This document shows, piece by piece, positions 25,717 to 34,217 of a stretch of DNA of 64,000 nucleotides. The DNA is taken from the NCBI RefSeq assembly GCF_024397975.1, contig NZ_CP073745.1:1452501-1516500 (forward strand). The letters run 5' to 3'. The first letter of the stretch is position 1. Every line of letters begins with the position of its first letter. Both the position numbers and the translations under genes were made by a program. Origin of the DNA: Bacterioplanoides sp. SCSIO 12839. Its GTDB lineage: Bacteria > Pseudomonadota > Gammaproteobacteria > Pseudomonadales > Oceanobacteraceae. The notes under the pieces are model-generated. The model had not been told where the DNA came from, did no database searches, and saw nothing but the letters and a program-made list of their open reading frames with translations.

Positions 25717-25947
25717 ATGGCTACTAGCGTCCGTTTGGATGATACCTTTGTCACCCAGGCCAAGGTGTATGCCGAAGCAGAGAATCGTTCTGTGCCGAAG
25801 CAAATTGAATACTGGGCTAAAATCGGGCAAATCATGATTGATAACCCGGACTTATCTTACGAGTTTGTCAGAGAATCGCTGTTGGCTGTTCAGGAAGCGA
25901 ATCAAGGATTGGTTACGCCTTATGTCAGACGAACCAAAAAAGATTGA
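25717..25947 (+). CDS. ParD-like antitoxin
   Basis: A 76-residue antitoxin of the ParD-like family. ATG 25717 lies six bases after GGAGG. The N-terminal part (TSVRLDDTFVTQAKVYAEAENRS, quoted as TSVRLDDTF and AKVYAEAENRS) is a ribbon-helix-helix DNA-binding fold, followed by VPKQIEYWAKIGQI, the conserved core of this family. The C-terminal tail (YEFVRESLLAVQEANQG) should wrap the toxin. It overlaps the toxin gene by 26 bases. Confidence 0.85.
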   Translation: MATSVRLDDTFVTQAKVYAEAENRSVPKQIEYWAKIGQIMIDNPDLSYEFVRESLLAVQEANQGLVTPYVRRTKKD

Positions 25948-26248
25948 TGTTTATGAATCCAGGCGTTTTGCTAGGGCGTTAACAAAACTGCCTGATTCAC
26001 AGCTGCGGCAGGTTGAAGATCAAATTGAGTTGATTATTTCAGAACCCACGATTGGCGTGCAGAAAAAAGGCGACTTGTCTTATTTACGGGTTCATAAATT
26101 TAAAGTCGATGCCCAGGAAATGCTGCTGGGGTACTCCTGGGTTGAAAACCGATTAGAGCTGTATCTTTTGAGCTTAGGCGCTCATGAAAACTTTTATCAG
26201 GATATGAAAAAACAGCGAAAAAATGATTTAAAATTTTTTGATTCCTGA
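25922..26248 (+). CDS. RelE/ParE-family toxin
   Basis: A 108-residue toxin starting at ATG 25922 inside the antitoxin gene. Fold features of RelE/ParE proteins: N-terminal helix pair (FARALTKLPDSQLRQVEDQIELI in pieces FARALTKLPD and QVEDQIELI), then the beta-sheet KKGDLSYLRVHKFKVDAQEMLLGYSWVENRLELYLLSLGAHENFY, read from strands LSYLRVHKF, MLLGYSW and LELYLLSLG. GAHENFYQD near the C-terminus is common in the ParE/type II RelE group that pairs with ParD-like antitoxins. Whether it cleaves mRNA or poisons gyrase is not decided by the sequence. Complete and apparently intact. Confidence 0.82.
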   Translation: MSDEPKKIDVYESRRFARALTKLPDSQLRQVEDQIELIISEPTIGVQKKGDLSYLRVHKFKVDAQEMLLGYSWVENRLELYLLSLGAHENFYQDMKKQRKNDLKFFDS

Positions 26249-26262
26249 TGGCTCGTAGCGGG

Positions 26263-27462
26263 TTACCCCAACGACAATCGATACGCTTTATACCCCGGAT
26301 AAATACTCACTAACTGGCTGGCAATCACAATAATGCCCAGCGTTTTGATCACGTCAGGAGTCAGAAAATTCGGATCAATACTGATGCCAAAACGGCTGCT
26401 GATCAGATCTTGTGCCCCGGCCAGTATCAGGCTGAAACAGACTAGCGCGGTTGCGATTGCGGTTAAGGACACCAACCAGGTTTCGGCCTGAATCAACGCA
26501 AAAATAAACCAAGACCTTGCCCCTAACGTGCGTAGTACGGCCAGTTCTTTCTGCCGTTCTCGCATGGAAGCCAGCAAGGTAGCGCTTAAGCCCATCAGTG
26601 CGGCACTGAGAATCAGCCAGGAAATTACCCTCAAGGTGTTCTCCATCATATTCATGCTTTCCCATAATTGGCTCAACGACACTCCCGGTAAAATGGCCAT
26701 TAATGGCTCGGATTCAGACTGATTAATCTGGCGCTGTAAATGAAACGTTTTTAAACGGGATTTAAGGCTGACAAGGGTCGCCGTGATGCTGTCTGGTTGG
26801 AGTGATTCCGTCTGATCATGAGTGACGCCGGGTTTGTGTACCGCCTCCAATCCAGCCAGGCTAACGTATAACGCCTGGTCTACGGGTGTTCCGGTGGTTT
26901 TTAATACACCCACAATTTCAAATGGATATTGATCGTGTTGCTGGAAACTCTGTCGTCCCAGCCCATGAGCAATGGTGATTTTATCGCCGACCTGATAGTT
27001 GAGCTTTTCCGCGACGGAGGCGCCGATCACCACGCTGTGTGCATTGCTGAAACCATGCCCGTGTTCGAACTCTAAAAGCTGCTTTTGACCATAACGAAAA
27101 TGTTTAAACAAGTCCGGGTGAGTCCCCACAACCCGAAAACCACGATGCGAATCGCCCATGGATAATGGAATCGCCCACTTCACGTCACGTGAATCACGGA
27201 TCTTTTCAAAGCTCTGGTAAGAAATATTACGGCTGGCATTGCCGATATAAAATACTGAATACAGCAATAAGTTAATCTCTCCACCACGGGCCCCAACAAT
27301 TAAGTCAACGCCAGACACCGTTTGCGAAAATCCGGTTTTGGCTTGATGGCGTAAATGTTCAACGGCGGTTACTGAAAACACACTGATAGCAACAGCCAGC
27401 AGTGTTAACAATGCAGAACCCTTGCGATGCAATAAACTGAAATAGGCGACGCGCCAGAACAT
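26263..27462 (-). CDS. ABC transporter permease, FtsX/MacB-type
   Basis: A 399-residue FtsX-domain permease with one N-terminal and three C-terminal membrane helices and a large periplasmic domain between them (about 40-270). Motifs of this subgroup: DLIVGARGGEINLLLYSVF and a C-terminal ALMGLSATLLASMRERQKELAVLRTLGA. It overlaps the upstream ATPase gene (TAATG), so the pair is one complex. Such pairs recur beside DUF3299 and ZrgA-type proteins in zinc-regulated clusters; here the promoter region of the pair carries a Zur-like box. Likely moves a lipoprotein or envelope component rather than zinc itself (inference). Its 3' end is convergent with the toxin gene. Confidence 0.82.
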   Translation of the reverse strand: MFWRVAYFSLLHRKGSALLTLLAVAISVFSVTAVEHLRHQAKTGFSQTVSGVDLIVGARGGEINLLLYSVFYIGNASRNISYQSFEKIRDSRDVKWAIPLSMGDSHRGFRVVGTHPDLFKHFRYGQKQLLEFEHGHGFSNAHSVVIGASVAEKLNYQVGDKITIAHGLGRQSFQQHDQYPFEIVGVLKTTGTPVDQALYVSLAGLEAVHKPGVTHDQTESLQPDSITATLVSLKSRLKTFHLQRQINQSESEPLMAILPGVSLSQLWESMNMMENTLRVISWLILSAALMGLSATLLASMRERQKELAVLRTLGARSWFIFALIQAETWLVSLTAIATALVCFSLILAGAQDLISSRFGISIDPNFLTPDVIKTLGIIVIASQLVSIYPGYKAYRLSLG

Positions 27463-28169
27463 TATTGCACCTCCAGAGCGTTTGTTTTTTCACGATTGAG
27501 CTGGTTGATGTCTGACAGGGCAATTGTTTGATCAAAACCGGTGCTCAGCGACAGGTCATGGCTAACCATTACCAGCGTTGTATTGTGTTGCTGACATAAG
27601 TTGTGCAGCAACTGGATAAAACCATCCCTATTGGTTTTATCCAGAGCCGAAGTGGGTTCATCAGCGAGAATTAACGCGGGTTGATGGATCATGGCACGAA
27701 CGATGGCAACCCGCTGCTGTTGGCCGATGCTGAGGTTTTCTGCTTTCTGTTGGTGTAACTCAGTTCCGAGATTGACTTGCTGCAATAATTCGCTGGCTTG
27801 TTTGACCAGCGCTTTGCGAGTGGTTTTATTACCACTGAGCCTTGCTGCCAGAAGTACGTTATCCAGCACCGAAAGATAAGGGATCAGGTTTAACCGTTGT
27901 GAAATAAAACCTATATGCTTGGCGCGAAACTGATCTGTTTGGCGTGATGACATTGAGGTCAGCATTTGCCCAGCAATCTCTATCTGACCACAATCCGGCT
28001 TATTTAAACCCGCTAACAAATGCAGCAGGGTTGATTTACCACTGCCCGAATCACCGCAGAGCAACAGCCGTGTACCCGGTTCAACATGCCAGCGTGGTAT
28101 GTTCAGCACCTGTGTTTGGTGGTAGGGAATTTGCTGGTAGGAAAACTGCAGGTTGGTCAGATCAATCAT
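27462..28169 (-). CDS. ABC transporter ATP-binding protein (LolD/MacB-like)
   Basis: A 235-residue ATPase. Walker A is GDSGSGKST, the Q-loop is around FISQRLNLIPYLSV, the signature is LSIGQQQRVAIVRAM, Walker B is ALILADEPTSALD, and the switch His is in MVSHDL. Classified with LolD/MacB-type ATPases, which energise FtsX-like mechanotransmitting permeases. First gene of the operon with the permease. Its start is 24 bases from a Zur-like palindrome, so expression is expected under zinc starvation. Confidence 0.87.
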   Translation of the reverse strand: MIDLTNLQFSYQQIPYHQTQVLNIPRWHVEPGTRLLLCGDSGSGKSTLLHLLAGLNKPDCGQIEIAGQMLTSMSSRQTDQFRAKHIGFISQRLNLIPYLSVLDNVLLAARLSGNKTTRKALVKQASELLQQVNLGTELHQQKAENLSIGQQQRVAIVRAMIHQPALILADEPTSALDKTNRDGFIQLLHNLCQQHNTTLVMVSHDLSLSTGFDQTIALSDINQLNREKTNALEVQ

Positions 28170-28192
28170 CGAACAGTGAACTCTTATTTAAC

Positions 28193-28213
28193 TGAAGTTA
28201 TGATATAACATTG
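28193..28213. promoter_or_regulatory. Zur-like box between ABC and DUF3299 genes
   Basis: The core GTTAT-GAT-ATAAC at 28197-28209 is a perfect 5+5 palindrome and differs from the gammaproteobacterial Zur consensus core (GTTAT-AAT-ATAAC) only in the central triplet. It lies between divergent starts at 28169 (minus) and 28307 (plus), so one Zur dimer site could repress both. Confidence 0.75.
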
Positions 28214-28215
28214 TG

Positions 28216-28301
28216 TCGTGACTTGTATTGATCGTGGTTTGTATTGGTCGTGATTTGTATTGATGTGAGGTTACTAACATGGGGCAACTAACATGGAGCA
28301 A
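28216..28301 (+). repeat. Two short tandem repeats in the DUF3299 leader
   Basis: Three 16-base units (28216, 28232, 28248; consensus TCGTGATTTGTATTGA, one or two changes each) are followed by two 14-base units at 28274-28301 (CTAACATGGGGCAA, CTAACATGGAGCAA). They lie between the Zur-like box and the DUF3299 start and may alter promoter or leader spacing. Confidence 0.7.
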
Positions 28302-28306
28302 CTAAG

Positions 28307-28912
28307 GTGAGGCAAGCAGTCGTCATGGTTCGGTTATTATTTATAAGCATGTTGCTGGTTGGTGCGGGTATTGTTTCTGCTGCAGGTGGTGTTGCTGCTG
28401 GAGGTGGTGTTGCTGGAGAGTATCAGCCGATTGAATGGCCAGATTTGATTCCTGATGAAGATCTGAAGGCGCTGCAGAACCCTCCAGAGCGTATTGTTAC
28501 CAGTGATGAAGGTGGGTTAGCAGACGCCATCAGCAGCAAATTGACATTGGAGCTTGATCCTGAGCGAGAACTGTCGGCTTACGAAAAAGCGCTGACTTCC
28601 AGTAAGGTGAAGCCGGAGTACCATCAGAAAAAAATTCGCATGCCGGGGTTTATTGTGCCTCTCGAATTTAACCAGGAACAACGTGTCACCGAGTTTTTCC
28701 TAGTGCCATTTTTTGGCGCCTGCATGCATTTGCCACCGCCACCACCGAATCAGATTGTTTATGGGAAAATGGAGCAGGGTGTGGAGTTATACTCCCTGAT
28801 GGATGCTTTCTGGATTGAGGGAACCCTGTCCACTCAATCCGTGACCAATGAAACAGCAACAGCGGCTTATTCCATGACGGTCGATAACGTTACGCCATAC
28901 TACGAAGATTAA
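28307..28912 (+). CDS. DUF3299 periplasmic protein
   Basis: A 201-residue exported protein. The annotated start is a GTG (28307) with GGAG nine bases upstream; ATG 28325 gives the same signal peptide (VRLLFISMLLVGAGIVSAAGG) and is possible. The mature DUF3299 domain shows IRMPGFIVPLEFN and FFLVPFFGACMHLPPPPPNQIVYG, the conserved core with a single Cys and a poly-Pro stretch that could bind metal or a partner. In zinc-regulated clusters of Vibrio and marine bacteria this family travels with an FtsX-type ABC pair and a ZrgA-type protein, as here. Divergent from the ABC genes over a shared Zur-like box. Confidence 0.82.
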   Translation: MRQAVVMVRLLFISMLLVGAGIVSAAGGVAAGGGVAGEYQPIEWPDLIPDEDLKALQNPPERIVTSDEGGLADAISSKLTLELDPERELSAYEKALTSSKVKPEYHQKKIRMPGFIVPLEFNQEQRVTEFFLVPFFGACMHLPPPPPNQIVYGKMEQGVELYSLMDAFWIEGTLSTQSVTNETATAAYSMTVDNVTPYYED

Positions 28913-29082
28913 GAGTACAAAGACTAAAACCCAGAACTCGGATGAAAACCGCCCGGAATATCCGCCTTAGTGATAGGCAATGTGTGGCACTTAAATGCTG
29001 GCCACATCCGATAATTCGTTGGCTGGTTTTACTGCTTCAGAATTCATAAATATATTTTTTAATATCGGTTTTAGCGCGTTAT

Positions 29083-29517
29083 TTAAGACGATGATGGATT
29101 TTCTGCGATAACAAACGTTTGGTTTTCAGGCTCAGACGAGTCTAATGAAAAATAAAAACAATGTTTTCGACCAGTATGACAGGCGGCTCCTACCTGATTG
29201 ACTTTGAACAATAACGTATCGCCATCACAATCAACCTGCATAGAAACGATATGCTGAAAATGACCACTGGTTTCGCCTTTTTTCCAGAGGGTATTTCTGG
29301 AGCGTGACCAATACGTCATTAAGCCGCTATCGAGTGAATATTGCAGCGATTCGGGATTCATCCAGGCCATCATCAATACCTGGCCGGTTTCTGCTTCCTG
29401 AGTGATCACCGGAATCAGATTTTTTTCGTTAAAGCTTAATTGGCTGATGATATCGCGGGCAGGGTAGCGACTGCCTTTTTCTGATAGCTCGATGTGTTTA
29501 AAAAACGCTTTGCTCAT
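29083..29517 (-). CDS. hisI: Phosphoribosyl-AMP cyclohydrolase (HisI), Zur-cluster paralogue
   Basis: A 144-residue enzyme that opens the adenine ring of phosphoribosyl-AMP in histidine synthesis. ATG 29517 matches the family form (FFKHIELSEKGSR just after the start); an upstream ATG at 29601 would add 28 residues. Catalytic/metal residues are intact: FNEKNLIPVITQ, LMMAWMN, YWSRSRNTLWKKGETSG, CDGDTLL (Mg aspartates and a Zn Cys) and ACHTGRKHCF (two further Zn cysteines). No other his genes are near. It is the last gene of a MerC-DUF1826-ZrgA operon behind a Zur-like box, so it is likely a zinc-starvation back-up copy. Confidence 0.85.
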   Translation of the reverse strand: MSKAFFKHIELSEKGSRYPARDIISQLSFNEKNLIPVITQEAETGQVLMMAWMNPESLQYSLDSGLMTYWSRSRNTLWKKGETSGHFQHIVSMQVDCDGDTLLFKVNQVGAACHTGRKHCFYFSLDSSEPENQTFVIAENPSSS

Positions 29518-29575
29518 AATTCGATGAGGTTCTTTTGCTGAAGTTCTTCCGGCAATGATTTGTTCAGGTATTTGT

Positions 29576-30121
29576 TTATTTTGGCAGAACGACTTGATCA
29601 TTCGTCGCTGTTAACGTGGCAGAACCTTGTTGATTGCTTTTGATCCACATTAGCTGCAATTTTTCCATGCCAGGAAAATGATCAAAAACAGGAATAGTCA
29701 GCTGACTAATGGCTTTGCCAGGTTGGCATCGCAGGGTGTACTCAGCATGAATGTCGCCATGAACTTCGTCATTGTGTTCATGGTCTTTGTGATGATGATC
29801 TTTATGATCCGAAAATGGCAACACGACATCGGCATTGACCAGTTGGCACGGATTGTTGGTGATGGATAACAGGGTGGATGGGTCTGATAACAACGATTGA
29901 GTGGTTTTCAGTTGCTGTTTTTCAGCGTTTGTCTGTGGAGCATGTTCGAAACCCAGCAGGTTTGCAGCCGGAGTTTGCAACTCCAGCAGCACCTCATGAC
30001 CTTCAACCACCAGGTTGATCCGGGCTTCACCATGCACGTGGGCTTCATGCTGATGTGTATCGGCCAATACTACAGAGGTAGCCAGCATTGTTAACATGCT
30101 ACAAAGAACACTATTTTTCAT
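29576..30121 (-). CDS. zrgA: ZrgA-family periplasmic zinc-binding protein (DUF2796)
   Basis: A 181-residue periplasmic protein. After a signal peptide (MKNSVLCSMLTMLATSVVLA) the mature N-terminus HQHEAHVHGEARINLVVEGHEVLLELQTPAANLLGFEH carries the DUF2796 core (read from HVHGEARINL, LLELQTPAANLLGFEHAP). A metal-binding loop rich in His, Asp and Glu (DHKDHHHKDHEHNDEVHGDIHAEY, residues about 105-128) sits in the middle. ZrgA of Vibrio cholerae is the zinc-binding component of a Zur-controlled uptake system. One base separates it from the DUF1826 gene. Confidence 0.85.
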   Translation of the reverse strand: MKNSVLCSMLTMLATSVVLADTHQHEAHVHGEARINLVVEGHEVLLELQTPAANLLGFEHAPQTNAEKQQLKTTQSLLSDPSTLLSITNNPCQLVNADVVLPFSDHKDHHHKDHEHNDEVHGDIHAEYTLRCQPGKAISQLTIPVFDHFPGMEKLQLMWIKSNQQGSATLTATNDQVVLPK

Positions 30122-30122
30122 A

Positions 30123-30782
30123 TCAGTCGGAAAAATCCAGAGTCAGTAATAAACGGCTTTCGCCTGCCGTGGGCATCGGTGAACGATGTACCGCACCGTT
30201 ACCTTCATTACCCTCCCAGGCTTCTCCTTTCAGTAATACCACATCTTGTGTGTCTACTTTTTGAATAAAACGCTGGTGAATAAAAACACCGGCTTGTTTA
30301 TCAGATTTACCCTGGGTGTTATGCCCCATTTTATGACGGCGAACCTGATGGTTTTCTAACCATTCGGTGCCTGCGCCACAAAAGCTGGTGACCAAACGGC
30401 AGGGCACTTTATCGGTATGAAATTTCGGACACATGGCTGAGTCCAGAACTGACAGCCGTACTAAAGCCGCTGGCAGTTCAAACAGAGTGCAGAACATATC
30501 AATCAGCAGTGTGATGTCATCGATAAAAGGCTGTTTATCGGGGTGATCCGGAAATTCGTTTGCCAGTTCTTGCTGAATATTTTGTGCTTCTACCCGGTGT
30601 TTAAATACCGAAAAGCGGCAATCGTCCGAAGTCAGGAATTCGGCATAGTTGTGAATGGATGGGTTATTACTCCGTTGCCATTGAATCAGGTTAATGCCTT
30701 CCTGGTAGATCAAAGGCAATACATCCGGGCTGTTTCCTTTTAGTGCGTTGGCGACATTACATGCGATAGCCGATTCAGCCAT
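30123..30782 (-). CDS. DUF1826 protein, zinc-starvation associated
   Basis: A 219-residue cytoplasmic protein of the DUF1826 family. Family hallmarks: a central PALVRLSVLDSAMCPKFHTDKVPCRLVTSFCGAGTEW region (seen as RLSVLDSAMCPKFHTDKV, and CRLVTSFCGAGTEWL), then GDVVLLKGEAW-like QDVVLLKGEAWEGN and AVHRSPMP. The His/Asp/His layout resembles Fe(II)/2-oxoglutarate oxygenase folds; that is inference. In pseudomonads, genes of this family are in Zur-repressed operons with COG0523 or MerC proteins. Here it follows the MerC-like gene and precedes zrgA. Confidence 0.8.
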   Translation of the reverse strand: MAESAIACNVANALKGNSPDVLPLIYQEGINLIQWQRSNNPSIHNYAEFLTSDDCRFSVFKHRVEAQNIQQELANEFPDHPDKQPFIDDITLLIDMFCTLFELPAALVRLSVLDSAMCPKFHTDKVPCRLVTSFCGAGTEWLENHQVRRHKMGHNTQGKSDKQAGVFIHQRFIQKVDTQDVVLLKGEAWEGNEGNGAVHRSPMPTAGESRLLLTLDFSD

Positions 30783-30792
30783 AGATAGACCT

Positions 30793-31248
30793 CTACTTTA
30801 ATAAGCTGCGCTTTAACAGATTACGGTTGATCAGGTGTGCGCTAATCAGCGTGATTGCGCCAATGACCGTCAGAGTCGTTTCAAACGCCTCACCCATAAC
30901 TAGTGCCAGCAGTAACAGAGTGAGTCCGGCTACACCTGTTATAACCGGGGTGTGACTGCCATGGTTTTTATAACCCGATGGAAAGCTGAGAACCGCCAGC
31001 AGAATGACGGGGATGAGTAACATCAGGTGTACTTTTTCGCTTGCCAATAACGCACCAACAGACCCCAGTACTCCTGTCGCCAATAACATCGGCAGCAATA
31101 AACAGTGAGCCAGGCAAAGACTTGAGCAAACAATGCCCATCATGTCTTTCTTGTTGGCTGACGAGCCTGGTTGGGCCTGTATGTCGCTGGTTATGGCATC
31201 AGTTGATATGCCTGACGTTGCCATATCTGGGGCAGTAGCATTGTTCAT
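30793..31248 (-). CDS. MerC-domain membrane protein
   Basis: A 151-residue inner-membrane protein with a hydrophilic 30-residue N-terminus and four membrane helices. The MerC signature is in helix 1: GIVCSSLCLAHCLLLP, with the Cys and Cys-His pair available for metal transfer. Family members move mercury in mer operons; copies in Zur regulons are thought to help zinc uptake. First gene of the four-gene operon, immediately behind a Zur-like box. A cytosolic metal-capturing step feeding DUF1826 or HisI is possible but unproven. Confidence 0.83.
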   Translation of the reverse strand: MNNATAPDMATSGISTDAITSDIQAQPGSSANKKDMMGIVCSSLCLAHCLLLPMLLATGVLGSVGALLASEKVHLMLLIPVILLAVLSFPSGYKNHGSHTPVITGVAGLTLLLLALVMGEAFETTLTVIGAITLISAHLINRNLLKRSLLK

Positions 31249-31269
31249 TGATAAACTTCCAGAACTCTT

Positions 31270-31292
31270 GAAATGTTATAATGTAACAATTA
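31270..31292. promoter_or_regulatory. Zur-like box upstream of the MerC operon
   Basis: The core GTTAT-AAT-GTAAC at 31275-31287 differs at one base from the gammaproteobacterial Zur core, and the left flank GAAAT also matches. It is 22 bases before the MerC-gene start, a repressor position. A matching second site lies 3 kb away at 28193-28213. Confidence 0.82.
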
Positions 31293-31389
31293 TGAGGTCG
31301 AAACATCGACATCGTCAAGCACCTTGAAATTGTGTGGGGTAGCTCCATATAGGTTTTATGCCATTTATGAAACTTAAGCGGAGAGCGTT

Positions 31390-31902
31390 GTGCCTCTTTT
31401 ATTGATTTTTATTGTTGTTCCTATGATCGAGCTGGCCGTGTTAATTCAGGTGGGCTCTTATATCGGTGTATTGTGGACTCTGGCACTGATTTTTATCACT
31501 GCCATTATTGGTGTGCGTCTGCTGAAGCTGCAGGGTTTATCGACCCTGATGCGAGCCCAGCAACGTCTGGCAGAAGGGGGCATTCCGGCTCAGGAATTGG
31601 CTGAAGGTTTTTTGCTGGCGTTAGCAGGTGCCTTATTGCTGACTCCGGGATTTCTGACTGACGCCTTTGGCTTTTCTTTATTAATGCCGGGCGTGCGTGG
31701 TGCCATGGCAGGTTCGGTGATGAAGATGCTGAAGCCTAAGATGGTGATGGGTGGCTTTCAGCAGCATGGCAACAGCTATCAGTCGCATCAGCCTCCGGGC
31801 CATGAACAGCCACATAATCCATTTCATCCTGATCAGAAAGATATCCATCGCAACGATGGCCCGAAAAATGTGATTGAAGGCGACTTTAAGCGCGAAGATT
31901 GA
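31390..31902 (+). CDS. fxsA: FxsA-family membrane protein
   Basis: A 170-residue cytoplasmic-membrane protein. GTG start at 31390 after GGAGAG. Three or four hydrophobic segments in the first 110 residues, with the family motifs PMIELAVLIQVGSYIGVLWT, AIIGVRLLKLQG and LTPGFLTDAFGFSLLMPGVR (in pieces), then a His/Gln/Pro-rich cytoplasmic tail. E. coli FxsA overproduction overcomes F-plasmid exclusion of phage T7, and the gene is often next to groESL as here. No terminator before groES is clear. Confidence 0.9.
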   Translation: MPLLLIFIVVPMIELAVLIQVGSYIGVLWTLALIFITAIIGVRLLKLQGLSTLMRAQQRLAEGGIPAQELAEGFLLALAGALLLTPGFLTDAFGFSLLMPGVRGAMAGSVMKMLKPKMVMGGFQQHGNSYQSHQPPGHEQPHNPFHPDQKDIHRNDGPKNVIEGDFKRED

Positions 31903-31973
31903 TCAAAACTTCAACAGCTGCAGCAGGAATTGGCAATCTCGCCGGGAAAATCAAAAAAATTTCATAATCAGCT

Positions 31974-32002
31974 GTTGAAATCGCTTTATCTAACCCTATT
32001 TA
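31974..32002 (+). promoter_or_regulatory. Heat-shock (sigma-32) promoter of groESL
   Basis: -35 TTGAAA (31975-31980) and -10 CCCTATTTA (31994-32002) separated by 13 bases, close to the RpoH consensus (CTTGAAA and CCCCATTTA). Lies 80 bases before the groES start. No CIRCE palindrome seen. Confidence 0.75.
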
Positions 32003-32081
32003 CGAAATTGAACTATACATATTGCCTTGCGGAGAACGTACTCCGCCGGGCTAATTAATTGAATGTTGGAGAAAACTTCAA

Positions 32082-32375
32082 ATGAAAATCCGTCCTTTAC
32101 ACGATCGCGTCGTTGTACGTCGCAAGGAAGAAGAGCAAGCAACGGCTGGTGGCATCATTCTGCCAGGTGCTGCTGCTGAAAAGCCAAATCAAGGCGAGGT
32201 TGTCGCTGTTGGCAATGGTCGAGTTCTGGATAACGGCGAAACCAGCCCATTAGCCGTGAAAGAAGGCGACATTGTGGTATTCGGCAAATACTCAGGTTCT
32301 AACACCATCGACATCGACGGTGAAGAGTTACTGATTCTGAACGAAAGCGAAATTTACGGTGTACTGGAAGCGTAA
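32082..32375 (+). CDS. groES: Co-chaperonin GroES
   Basis: A 97-residue co-chaperonin, the lid of the GroEL folding chamber, forming heptamers in the cytoplasm. It opens [14 protein letters not shown], has the mobile loop [19 protein letters not shown] and ends in [15 protein letters not shown]. Length is standard. GGAGAAAA precedes the ATG. Forms an operon with groEL 58 bases downstream under a sigma-32-type promoter. Confidence 0.97.
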   Translation: MKIRPLHDRVVVRRKEEEQATAGGIILPGAAAEKPNQGEVVAVGNGRVLDNGETSPLAVKEGDIVVFGKYSGSNTIDIDGEELLILNESEIYGVLEA

Positions 32376-32421
32376 GCCTTCCGGTTTTTGTTAATACACC
32401 TACTGAATACATACAAGTTAA

Positions 32422-34077
<1,656 letters not shown>

Positions 34078-34118
34078 TCATCGCCTATTAATACCTAAGC
34101 TAGCCTTTAGCGCTGAAG

Positions 34119-34148
34119 AAACCCGGCTTTTTTAAGCCGGGTTTTTTT
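34119..34148 (+). terminator. Intrinsic terminator after groEL
   Basis: An 11-bp stem (34119-34129 with 34134-34144), TTTT loop, seven T residues. Confidence 0.9.
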
Positions 34149-34217
34149 GTGGGTGTTTAGCTCTGGTATAGTCGTAGAAGTTGTAAAATAATTCGCTTGT
34201 TTTACAAAATACCCATT

